Assembly: GCA_033980235.1 (NCBI GenBank) | Contig: CM067075.1 | Coordinates: 13,040,292-13,104,291, forward strand | Direction of reading: 5' to 3' | Length of the DNA stretch: 64,000 nucleotides | Source of the DNA: Diadema setosum | Taxonomy: Eukaryota > Echinodermata > Echinoidea > Diadematoida > Diadematidae | Shown here: in pieces, positions 22,565 through 34,400 of the stretch | Layout of the letters: each line of letters starts with the position of its first letter | Numbering within the stretch: position 1 is the first letter of the stretch | Translations under genes and position numbers: made by a program | The notes under the pieces: generated by a model | The model's input: the letters and a program-made list of their open reading frames with translations, nothing else | The model's database searches: none | Told to the model about the DNA's origin: nothing

Positions 22565-23371
22565 CCAACAGAAGTGAGTACACCCCACATGAACATTTGA
22601 AAATTCGAATGTAATTCTTCAAGTTGTTGATTTCAAATGACAAGTGTCACAGAGATTGTAAAAAGGACCTGGCGTGATAGGAAATGAGGCAAAAACTAGT
22701 ATTCATATGAAATATTATGCATAGTTCATGAAATTAGTGGCAACAAAAGTGAGTACACCATGTGTAATATTTGCGTTGATGGTCCCAGCATTTGCCATAA
22801 TTTTCCTTAGCATGAAAAACATGTTGATATTACATGGTAGTGACGTTGAGTTTGTGTTCCATGCATGTAACTGCTTTTCTGAAAAGTTAGCAAGGGAGTC
22901 AGTTGCATGTTCGATGATTTCTCCCGACCACACTAGTTACACCAGTATAATGCAGAGAGGAATACAGGAATTAAAGTGAGTCAAACCCTGACCACTCCAA
23001 GAAGTCATCAAACAGGAGTGAAACAGAGACAAAAGAATGCAGAGGGGCATTAAAAGGCAGTGCCATGTCATATCAACATGTTTTTTGTGCTAAGGAAAAT
23101 TATTACCAGTGCTGTTGACCATAAAACTCCAGATTTAACTATGTTTCCGTGCAAATATTACACAGGGTCTACTGGCCACTTTTGTTTCCATTATTTTCTC
23201 AAGTATGTATGATATTTCAAAATTAAGGTTATAAATACTAGTTTTCTGTCTTAAGTCATATCATTCAATGTCATTTTTACAATCTCTGTGAGACTTTTGA
23301 GATAAAACAAACAATTTAAGAAATTACATTCAAATTTTTAAATGTTCACATGGAGTGTACTCACATCTGTT

Positions 23372-23373
<2 letters not shown>
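22565..23373. mobile_element. Foldback element (copy A)
   Basis: A long imperfect palindrome. The left end has ACAGAAGTGAGTACACCCCA and the right end its near complement, ending in CTCACATCTGTTACA. Internal arms match again around AGCATGAAAAACATGTTGAT and its complement. It is flanked by TA-rich sequence, consistent with a TA-targeting Tc1/mariner-type element, but no transposase is present. The counterpart is at 42728-43573. Confidence 0.7.
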
Positions 23374-23406
<33 letters not shown>

Positions 23407-23436
23407 ATCTATAGATACGTACGATGCGAAGTACAA

Positions 23437-23475
<39 letters not shown>

Positions 23476-25816
23476 TATGTGTGTGTGTGTGTGTGTAGCT
23501 TTGATATTTAGATAAACGGCAATTGTTTTTAATTACTTGTCACATTGAGAAGACTCGTCTCAGCCATACCATTTTATATCACGTGGGTTTTCTAAAGTTC
23601 AAGATGATTATAAATAGGCCTAACTCTCTGCACATTGCTCTCGGCCAACATATAGTTCATGATTTAACCTCAGGTTAACTTTGATAATTTATGTAGTTTT
23701 TGAACGACAAACTTAGTTGGGACCAGTCCTACTTATTGACAAATTGTCCTGTGTCGATTTAACTACACTTAATTAATAAGTGTTTTAGCAGTGCCGTGTT
23801 ACAAAAGATATATATATATCACTGGCATACATTGAATAAACTATAGGACCCTCCATTATATTCCTACTAGTAATTAAATGATTGGTGAAGAGAGTATATA
23901 GCGGAAAGCAGTATAGTGCATAAGGCTCGTGAGAAATATGGACAATCATTGTAGGCCACACACGTCCCACTTCGCGAGACGTGGTCTACAGTAACTGGTA
24001 TATTATTATTTGAAAACAAAGTTAATACGGCCGTGCACTGACATGGATCATAATACCAGGTGCTGCGTTGGACAAAATTCGTGGCGATGCCAGGGATGTG
24101 AGGTGCTCTCAGTAGAAACACGCTAATAGAGATGACCTCAACACCGCTCGCACACAACGTACTGTTCAGCGACTTGCACAAATTAGTTATGCATCCCGCG
24201 TAAGTTCAAAAGTTCAAGTTCAAAAAAAAAAGAAAAAGAGGCTTAGAAAATGGGTTTCGTTCCAGCAACACTGGCACTATTTTCTGAATGCGGAAATGTA
24301 ATGTACACGAAAATGTGTTCAGCAGGCGTTGTGTGATATGCTACTGCGAATCTGTTGAAAGAACACAGCCGTGTAGAATGTACAACCTCTCCAACAGACA
24401 CATATCGCTTTTAACGCTTGCAAGGTAACACATTCTCCGTCGAAGGAAGTGTCATTTTGGAAGGTAAAGTGTTCCTCAATAAGTCATTGTCTCAGATCGT
24501 GTATCTATAGATCGTTAAGCTGTGTACCATAAACACCAACCGAGTCGCCCGACGGTCAGTGTATGGATATACAGCAGTGTTGGGCTCTTACAGCATACGA
24601 TATAATGTCATTCCTTTTGATGAACCCTCGATACTGGTTGGTTGAATATTTGGAGCATACATTCATAGATTTCCTTCAATAGTTTAAAGATAGTGCTAAA
24701 TTTACCTCATACTACCCAAACTGCTTCAGAACCACCCGAGATTAGAGAGCAACGAAATAGCTTTCTTTTAGTTCGCAGCTGTACGTATTTTGTAGGCCTT
24801 CTGTAAACCCAACTATAGATACCTGGCTTTCATACACTTTACTCTCTACGGATAGAGATCAGCAATCCTAAAGCGTTTGACCCTTGTCCTTACTGTATGT
24901 GATGTACTGCTCAACAGAATAAGCCGAATTTCCATAGTGTTCTCTCTTGTTCTGAAGCACAAAATGGCGAAACCGCTCTTATCACTTCTCTTATCGCATT
25001 CGTGAATAAAGCTTCAATAGACAAAATCAATGGTTTGGGAGGGTGTTGCCTTCTCATTACTAACTCGTATGCCCGCGTATTCATCCCCCCCCCCCCGAAA
25101 AACATGTTTGAAACGTCTTTAAAATCCAATGAGAAAAGTTGTCCCTCCACATCGTGCAATAAGTCAGCGTGGGATTATAACCCATGTAGCTTTACGTATC
25201 AGATGATAACATTGCCTATGTATAGTCGCCGTTACAGGACTGACATTTTGGCCAAAGGTTTCCCCCACAACATTAAATCTATTATAATTATTGTTCTTTA
25301 AGTACAAGTTGTAGACAACAGAATTCCATTTCTCAAATCAAAACCAGGAACAGATTTCGTCATAATTATTGTCAATGTCAACGATTCATTGCTATGTTAC
25401 TTCAAACTGAAATATATACGGGAAAATTGCACTATAGTGTCTTACTGTACCTACACATGTACACCTTTGAATATGTTAATGATACCCACGTTACCACGTG
25501 ATAGATGACGGTTCTCTTTTTTTTTTTTTGGGGGGGGGGGGGGGGATAAATGTCCTATCCTTTCGTGAAGGAATCGACTTGGATGACCTATTTCAACATA
25601 CTATCAATCAATCGTTCAATGTTATTGCATAATGATGATATACCGTAATTGATAATTCTATATATTTATTCGTAACCATACAATGGTACAGCTACGTAGC
25701 TATAGCGCCTACGCATATATTTTGACGTGTTCAATATGAATGAATAGATTCCGTAAATGAATATACTATTTCATGTATTGCTCCATTTTGATTTCTCAGC
25801 AGTTTTCGACCAAACT
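23374..25816. other. Upstream region of SDR copy A
   Basis: It begins with (CA)n, (AT)n and (GT)n tracts (about 23372-23498). The rest matches the region upstream of copy B, with small indels. T/G runs lie at about 25518-25545. A CTCAG/CAG acceptor-like word (about 25796-25802) just before the first coding ATG suggests that an untranslated 5' exon lies somewhere upstream; it could not be located. Confidence 0.5.
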
Positions 25817-27254
25817 ATGGAAGTTTCCATGTGGGGTGTGATCATCGCTGCCGCCTTCACGGCCGCAGCGATTTTCATCTTTCGTCTGCTCGAGAGCCTG
25901 CTCCGGTCTCGTCTCGTGACGAGAATCACGGACAAGTAAGTTTTGAATGATTAATTCCATGCCACATTGTGTAGCATGATACGTTGAAAAGAAGCTCAGT
26001 TGCCCCCCCCCCCCCCAAAAAAAAAGGAAATACAATAAAAAAGCACAGAGGAAGAGGATGAAAAATCCAAATGTTTAAAACATCATTTATATTATTTTGT
26101 TGCACAGCAAGTGCTCCTGATGTACAAACTATAGGAATGTCGCGTGTGGATCATATCTCCAAATTTCATGAAGCGTTGGTGAATTTCTTAGAAAAGAAAA
26201 AAGTAGAGCAGGACTACGAAAGCATTGAAATTGAAGAAAGTAGAGTACAATGGGCATTTTTTTTTCATGTTCTATTGATAGACGACTGAATGGTATAACT
26301 GTGAGTGGAAGCTGTTATGGCACTCCCTTTAGGGTTATTCGAGACATGAGGAACAATTAATAAATTATTTTAGATGTTAACATGCAAAGTTCACACCAGT
26401 TTGAACTAAGCCTTGATAATTTGAGTCAATTGATCAATTAAATATACTGTAATTGTCGAGGTTTCATCAAAATCCGGCCTAAAAGTAGAACCTTATGGAA
26501 TTTTAAAGGGGCCCTGAAATCCAAATGTATGTTGATTTGTGTTGATTTATGATACCCTCAACATCACTTTTGCGGTGAAACGAATATCTAGAAACATTCC
26601 ATATATTTTTAACGATTCTTTCTTCTATTTTTCTTCAAATTACTTGGGAACGTTTACAAAAAAATCCTTCCAAACCAATATTCTTGAGATGACCTCATCT
26701 GTCAATTATTGCTAAAGTACTGAAATGTTTAACAAAAGACATTGGAATGCCCCTTCCCCTCGACTCACCATAACTTGCATGATCCCTCGCCATGTCTTTT
26801 GTTAGTCACATTAATATCACAGAAACATGCAAGTTATGCTGAGCAAATAGCATGAAGATTGCCATATTTTCAAAGCAGCGAGTTGAGTGACAGCGTGGCG
26901 CTAATTTTCTTCTTATTCATACCTTTATACATTCCATGTAAATTTTGCCCAGGTACGTTCTCGTTACCGGCTGCGACAGCGGGTTTGGCAATCTTGTGAC
27001 CAGGCAGCTCGACAGCCGCGGCGTCCACGTCTTCGCCGCCTGCCTGACGTCCAAAGGTCAGAAGGAGCTCGAGGAGAAGACGTCGGAGCGGGTGATCACC
27101 CTTTGCCTAGACGTCACCGACCACGAGAGTGTCGAGGCCGCCTTGCGATTCGTAAAGGAGAAGCTTCCCAAAGGCAAAGGTGGGCATCCGGCGTGACAGG
27201 AGTCGTAATCGATTCAACTGAGGGGGGGGGGGGGGGGGGGGGGAAAGGGGACAC

Positions 27255-27295
<41 letters not shown>

Positions 27296-28402
27296 ACACA
27301 CACAAAAGAACTAACAAACAAAGACAAAGAATTGCATGTTAACCTCATTAGAATTAAAGGACAAGTCAACCTTCATATACATGTGGATTGAGTGAATGCA
27401 ACAATATTAGTATAACACTTCAGTGAAAGTTTGGGGAAAATCCGACAATCCGTTAAAAAGTTATGAATTTTTAAAACCGTGCCTGCGCAATCACTGCTGG
27501 ATGAGAAGACTACTACAGTGTATGATGTCACATGTGTACATCGATATAAGGAAAATAAAAAGAGAATTTCACAAAACTTTACTTTTTGAATAAAGTGCAC
27601 ATTTCTTCGACTTGTTACTGACGCATGTTAAGGGTAATACCCTGCCTTCTGAAAGAAAGAAGTCGAGTGTTAGTTTGTTATGTGAGAAAAGTGAAAATAT
27701 GTTGAATTTTCTTTATACTTTCTTTTTATCGTTGTTCACGTGTTACATCACAAGCTACAGCAGTCTTCTCATCCAGCCATGGCTGAGCAGAAACTTCAAA
27801 AAATCATAACTTTTGAACGGATTGTCTGATTTTCCTTAAACTCTCATTGATGTGTTCTACTAATATTGCTGCATTTACTCAACTCACATGTCTGTGAAGG
27901 TGAATTTGTCCTTTAACTAGGATTGTGAGGAGCAGGAGGAAGAAGAGGAGAGTGAGGAGGAGCAGAGAAAAAAAATAGCAGAAGGTGGAAAAGAATTGGA
28001 ATAACAAAATGACTCAATAGGTTGTACTGAAAATCATAAGACTGAAAGATGAAAAAAAGATGAATGACAGAAAGAAAATTATGATTATGAGATGGAAGAA
28101 GGGCAAATCAAGAGAAGACTTTAAAAGGATTGAACATGAATAATGGTAAAGCGATGAAATGTGAAATTGAACTTTATCATTAGATGTATTCAGAGGTCTT
28201 TTCCAGTTCTTGATATGGAGACATAAGCGCTACCTATTGTCATACTCACTTCGATTTTGTGACAAGCTCTATATCTACGGTTCTAGTAATTACTTACACA
28301 TTATTGTAATTATTCAATTTTCTCAACAGAGATTAATTGCCGAGAGAAAAGGGATGGGGAAAGAGCGCTGACGAGCAAAACCGATTATTGTTATTATTGT
28401 TG

Positions 28403-28434
<32 letters not shown>

Positions 28435-31400
28435 GTTATTATTATCATTATTATTTCATCAGTATTATCTTTACTACTATAATTATTATTATTATCATCA
28501 TCATCATCATGATCATTTTTACAACAAAAGAAAGGGACTCAAACGACTTTTTTTTTGCAGGTTTGTGGGGTCTTGTGAACAATGCCGGCATTGCCCACAA
28601 CCCTGGCCTCATCGGATGGTGCTCGAAGGAAGACTACGAGCGCACCCTCGGAGTCAATCTCACCGGCGTCATCGATGTCACCATCACATTCTTACCGCTG
28701 CTCAGGAAGGCTCGAGGTCGAGTTGTCAACATAGCTAGCGCCCTCTCTCGAGTGGCTTTGGGCGTCGGCGGGTACGCCGAATCAAAGTACGGCATACAGG
28801 CCTTTTCCGACACATTGAGGTACGCCGTGGATTTTAATTTGTTTTGTTTTGTTTTGTTTTGTTTTAAGAAATTATGTTTATGATATACTAACAAGAAAAC
28901 AGATGATCCAACTGGACCCCACCTCACATCCAACTGGACCCCATGGAAGACCAGCTTAACGTAGCTGAATATGGGCTATCCAGCCATCTTCTCAGACGGA
29001 AATGAACAAACAACCAAAACAAAACTCACTGCATGACAGTTTTGTATTCATCATTTATACGGTTTTAATGCTTCGTTTTGAAGTGCAGAAATTTATCAGA
29101 GAGTCGTCCTTACACTGTGACTTTGTTCATCTTTACCCGAAGGAGAGAAAGTCAGATGCTGGACTACGGCATCAAAGTGAGCATTTTGGAGCCGGGTTAT
29201 TTTAGGACCAATCTAACGGACGGCGATCGGTACAAGACCGAGATGAAAGCGGCATGGGAGCGACTTCCCGCCGAGAAGAAGGCCGAGTATGATTCAAACC
29301 TTTACGAAGAAAGTGAGTCCAATTCTTACCTCGTTTTTTTTTTCTTCTTCAATATTATGTGTTACGACCAAAATCACTCTGAGAATGATCGCACAAAAGA
29401 AACAATTAACTAATGTTCAGGCGGTTTATTAACAGTGATATTGTGGGTACAGACTCGTAATCGGTTTTCACATCAGTACAATAATGATCAATAGACACAA
29501 TTATAAATCGGTAGTGGAATCACTTACACGTAGTACAGCCAAATTTGAAAGTAAGTAATCCTTTGACAGTGTCCAGATACGATGTTCGATGCACAGATGA
29601 ATGATCCGCGATGCACCGATGAATGATTCCTCCGACGTAAGTCCAAAGGCACAGGTTGCATTAATCCACAGTATTAATCCGGGGTAAAAATCCAGGATAT
29701 ACGTCCACAGCGAAACGTGCAGAATCCACAGGAAACAGGCAGAATCCAAATGTTATGACGACCACGTCCAGTTGATGCGTTGAATGATGATTCACTTTAT
29801 AATGTCCAGCAAGGAATCCAGCCCGTCACAGCTTTGCCGTAATAATGTCCGTTGACACTAAAATATGGAGTCTATCTCCAATGTAGGCAAATTAATTCTC
29901 TGCAGGCAAAATGTCTCCCAGGCCTTATTTCCACAAACACAAGTTGTATAGCAGGTCAGCAGGTAACACAGGACTAACTATAACAAGTCGCTTCAGAGCC
30001 AGAAGTGACGTAACTCTCAGAGCAGAGGTGTTGGGTACTCTGCCTACCTCAGAATTTCTCCGGCTTATATACTATCCATTCACCCCTTTCTAGTACATTC
30101 TGTAATTTTCTCCAACCTGGGGCTACATACCTGAACATACTAGCAAGTCCAAATTCCAGGAATCCTGGATGACTCACTGTCTAACTATGTGCATAACATA
30201 ATTGCCAAAATTAACTACCAATCACATTGGGCTACAAGGGCAGTGCCTCACTCAGCCAGCACTTCCTAGAATTTTCTGGAATGGGTTAAATCATTCTAGA
30301 TTGAGTGAGCTATAATTTATTTCCTGTCACATGCATACATGTACTGTAGCTACACTGTATACCATGCAGAAAATTCTCCACTGATCTGGTCAGCCTGTAT
30401 GTGCTATATCTAATATCATATAGAATGTTCTCCATTAATCTGGTCACCCTGTGTACATACACATTAAAACAACCATACATACAGCCTTGATACATGTACA
30501 TAACTACTTGTGTGTACATTTGTGACACCATCCCACATGGGAAAAAGAAAGCCTTGCCGTAGCAAGGGTTTCTTTCACCTTCACAGTTACTCATTATTAT
30601 TACAATGAATGTGAGGTAAAATCCAAGTCAAGCAACAATAATCACATACTACATGTATCACATGCCTTTTGAATAGCTGCATTAATTCCATGTTCTCTTT
30701 TCATGGATACCATCTACAATGATATTGCTTGGATTTTCGGAACTTATACAATGATGTCAAACTATTTTGCATACATTAATGGATATGCTTAACATGTACA
30801 CTGTAAATGAAATGTGGTGAAAACTTTTCACCCTTAACTTCTACTGTGCTATCCACTATCTATGTCACACCAACTGACTTTCGGTCATAGCACTCTTTCA
30901 ACATATTGACATGACACATTCTCTGATCTGTGCTCCTGTCTGGTGTACTGATCACATAGTTCACATCATTGAGTTTCTTTTTGACACAGTATGGGCCACT
31001 GAACTTGGCTTTCAGGGGTTCACCTTGTATGGGCAGCAGTACAAGAACTTTGTCACCTGGTTTGAAGGTTCGGGCTTTGGCATTTTTGTCTGCCTTTCTC
31101 TTCATTGAGTCTTGTGACACTTTCAAGTGTTCCCTAGCTACCTCACAAGCCTTTGAAAGCCTTTCACGAAACTTTGACACATAGTCAAGCAGGTGGACCT
31201 CATCATCCTCAGTCATGAATTTTTCTTTGATGAGCTTCAGTGGGCCCCTAACTTCATGACCGTACACCAACTCAAATGGGCTGAAACCCGTCGACTCATT
31301 TGGGGAGTCCCTCGTTGCAAACAGCAGGAAAGGGATGCCCTTATCCCAATCCTCGGGATACTCCTCACAAAATGCCCTAATCATTGTCTTTAGGGTCTGG

Positions 31401-34400
31401 TGGTAGCGCTCCAACGCACCTTGGGATTGGGGATGATAAGCTGACGACTTCAGCTGCTTCACACCCAAACGATACATCACCTCTTGAAATATGCCTGACA
31501 TGAAATTTGACCCTTGGTCAGACTGCACTTCCTTGGGCAACCCATACCTAGTGAAAAACTGCACTAGAGCATCTACCACAGTCTTAGCAGTGATATTTCG
31601 CAATGGGATAGCCTCTGGAAACCGTGTAGACATATCCATGATTGTCAAGAGGTACTTATGACCCGACCTAGTCCTAGGCAAAGGTCCAACACAGTCGACT
31701 AGAACCCGACTGAATGGTTCTTCAAACGCAGGTATCGGAATCAATGGCGCCGGCTTCACTGAATGCTGTGGTTTACCAGCCACCTGACATGTGTGACAAG
31801 TCTTGCAAAACTCAGCCACATCCACATTCAACCCTGGCCAATAAAAATGCCTCATGATCCGATCCTTTGTCTTTCTGACGCCTAAATGGCCGCCAACTGG
31901 TAACTTGTGAGCAATCCTCAGGATCTCACCGCGGTAACAGGGAGGGACAACAACTTGACGGACCACCGTCCAATCCTCATCAGCTGGCCTATGGGGAGGT
32001 CTCCACTTCCTCATCAAAATGCCATCTTTGACATAATAGCACTCAGGGACCTTTTCAGCCTCAGCCTCAGAACACGCCGTCTGAGACAAGCCTTTCAACT
32101 CAGAGTCTGCCTGCTGTGCTTCAACCAAGGAAGACTTGCTAAACAGCCCATCACTGTTAGCCTCGGAGCCTAATACAGCAACCCCATCATTCAAATCCTT
32201 GAAAAAGGTTTCTGCCAACCAAACACCGGAATTCTCCTCCACATCAACAGAATCCGCATCATCTTGAACAGCTCTACGAGCCTGAGACCTAGTCACAACA
32301 CAATCTGGGAAAATCCCAGGAAACTCCTCCTGCAACTGCTCAGTTTCAGCAACCACCACTGGTTTATCCGAAACAACTGGAGACGCAACCACCTTGTCAC
32401 CAGCCAAGTCATTCCCCAACAGGAAATCAATGCCTACCATGGGCAACTCAGGAACAACTCCAACAGTGACAGGACCAGAAACTAGGTCACACTTCAAATC
32501 CACTCTATACAGTGGTACTGACATATAACTGCCATCAACAGTTTGAATCAAGACTTTTGCATTCACTGCACTATCTGGTGGAAAAGTCATACCACCATCC
32601 ACCATCAACGACTGAGAGGCCCCCGTATCCCGCAGGATAACTACTGGTTTACCTGCCTCACCAGAAGTACATGGGGTCACCTCACCATCAAACAAAAAGC
32701 TACGATAGCTCTCATCTACCTGCTTAGTCCTATCCTTGAATTTGGGAGATCGACTTTCAATGGCCTGTGTTTGACTGAACGGGACACTATTTTCGGGTAG
32801 GACACTTTTTGACATGACAAATCCCACTTCCTTCGTTGCACCATTTTGCAACTTCCAACATTGTGACTTTACGTGCCCTTTCTTGTGACAATGAAAACAT
32901 CTGATGACATTTGCACTTGTACTGGACCCTTTGTCAGCTTGAGGCTGTGGTGCCGACAACATTCCTGAACCAGCATTCTGTTGGTTGCTCGACTGATTTT
33001 TCTTATTTCCAGAGAAATTTCCAAAAGGTGGTCTGTTTTCATGTCTGTGGGTCAGCTCATACTCATCAGCCATGAAGGCTGCTTTATGCAAACTTGTCAC
33101 TTTGTGATCTTCCAGGTGCAACCTCACACTGAAAGCAACACTCTTTTTGAATTCTTCCAAAAGAACAACCTCACGTAGGTTATCAAAATCCTGATCCACT
33201 TTCAGGGACCTGTACCACCTATCAAACGTCATTTCCTTTTCACGAGCAAACTCAACATGTGTCTGGCCTGGTTTGCGATACGAATTTCTGAACTTATGTC
33301 TGTACGCCTCTGGCACCAACTCATAAGCATTCAACACTGCCTTCTTGACTGTAGCATAGTCACGTGATTGCTCTTTGGAAAGAGATGAGTACACATCGGC
33401 TGCTTTGCCGACAAACACACTTTGAAGGAGCATGGGCCAAAATTCCTGTGGCCAGTTCAAACTGTCAGCCACCTTCTCAAATGACACAAAATATGCATCA
33501 ACTCTGTTTTCTTCAAACTTTGGCACCAATCGAATGTTCTTGGCCAAATCAAATTCAGAGGGAGCCCTTTCACGATTTCCAACAGTCTGTGCATGAGTCA
33601 ATTCCATCTCACGCAATTTCAATTGTTGCTCCACTTCAAGTTTTTTTCATTTCCATTCTTTCCTTCATTTCTAATCTCATCTTCTCTTTCTCCATTTCTA
33701 ATTCCCTTGCTCTTTCTCTCTCCTTCATTTCCAATTTAGCAAGCTCAAGCCGTGTTTGATCTGACATTTGAGCTTGATCTGAAGTGTGCATTTCTTCTTT
33801 GAGCTCCATGTGACCAGCTACTAAGTCAAGAATCTCTGCCTTTCTTACACCTTGTGGAACATCTACATTTAAATGCTGTGCGATAGCAGTCAAATCACAT
33901 TTGCGTAACCTTTGCAAATCTTTGAGGGACAAATCTGTCCTCTGAACAAATGCCTGAACATCCATTGTACTGATTGACATTGTCACATGTATTACACACA
34001 ATATGCAATTGAACAATCAAGTCACTGGTATTTTGTCTGTACCAATATTCTGGATTCCGGAACGTTCCAAATTCTAAGTTTTGGCTTTAAATTCACTTCC
34101 CGGACAAGCCCCCAATTTTGTTACGACCAAAATCACTCTGAGAATGATCGCACAAAAAGAAACAATTAACTAATGTTCAGGCGGTTTATTAACAGTGATA
34201 TTGTGGGTACAGACTCGTAATCGGTTTTCACATCAGTACAATAATGATCAATAGACACAATTATAAATCGGTAGTGGAATCACTTACACGTAGTACAGCC
34301 AAATTTGAAAGTAAGTAATCCTTTGACAGTGTCCAGATACGATGTTCGATGCACAGATGAATGATCCGCGATGCACCGATGAATGATTCCTCCGACGTAA

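Noticed and set aside
27107..27342. Val/Cys-rich and Thr/His-rich open frames overlapping exon 2 and intron 2.
   Set aside because: They run through (CA)n and poly-G and are shadows of exon 2 and simple repeat.
28337..28738. 133-codon frame with poly-Leu leading into exon 3.
   Set aside because: It crosses a (TTA)n microsatellite and is out of frame with the conserved SDR sequence, which starts after the acceptor at 28560.
33636..33650. Programmed frameshift in gag of retrotransposon 2 at the A7 run.
   Set aside because: The phase does not fit a -1 slippery heptamer, the shift needed is +1, and element 1 reads straight through without the extra A. A one-base insertion in a homopolymer is simpler.
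30911..33759. Several + strand frames of 60-131 codons across retrotransposon 2.
   Set aside because: They are antisense shadows of the minus-strand polyprotein; the same shadows occur opposite the polyprotein of retrotransposon 1.
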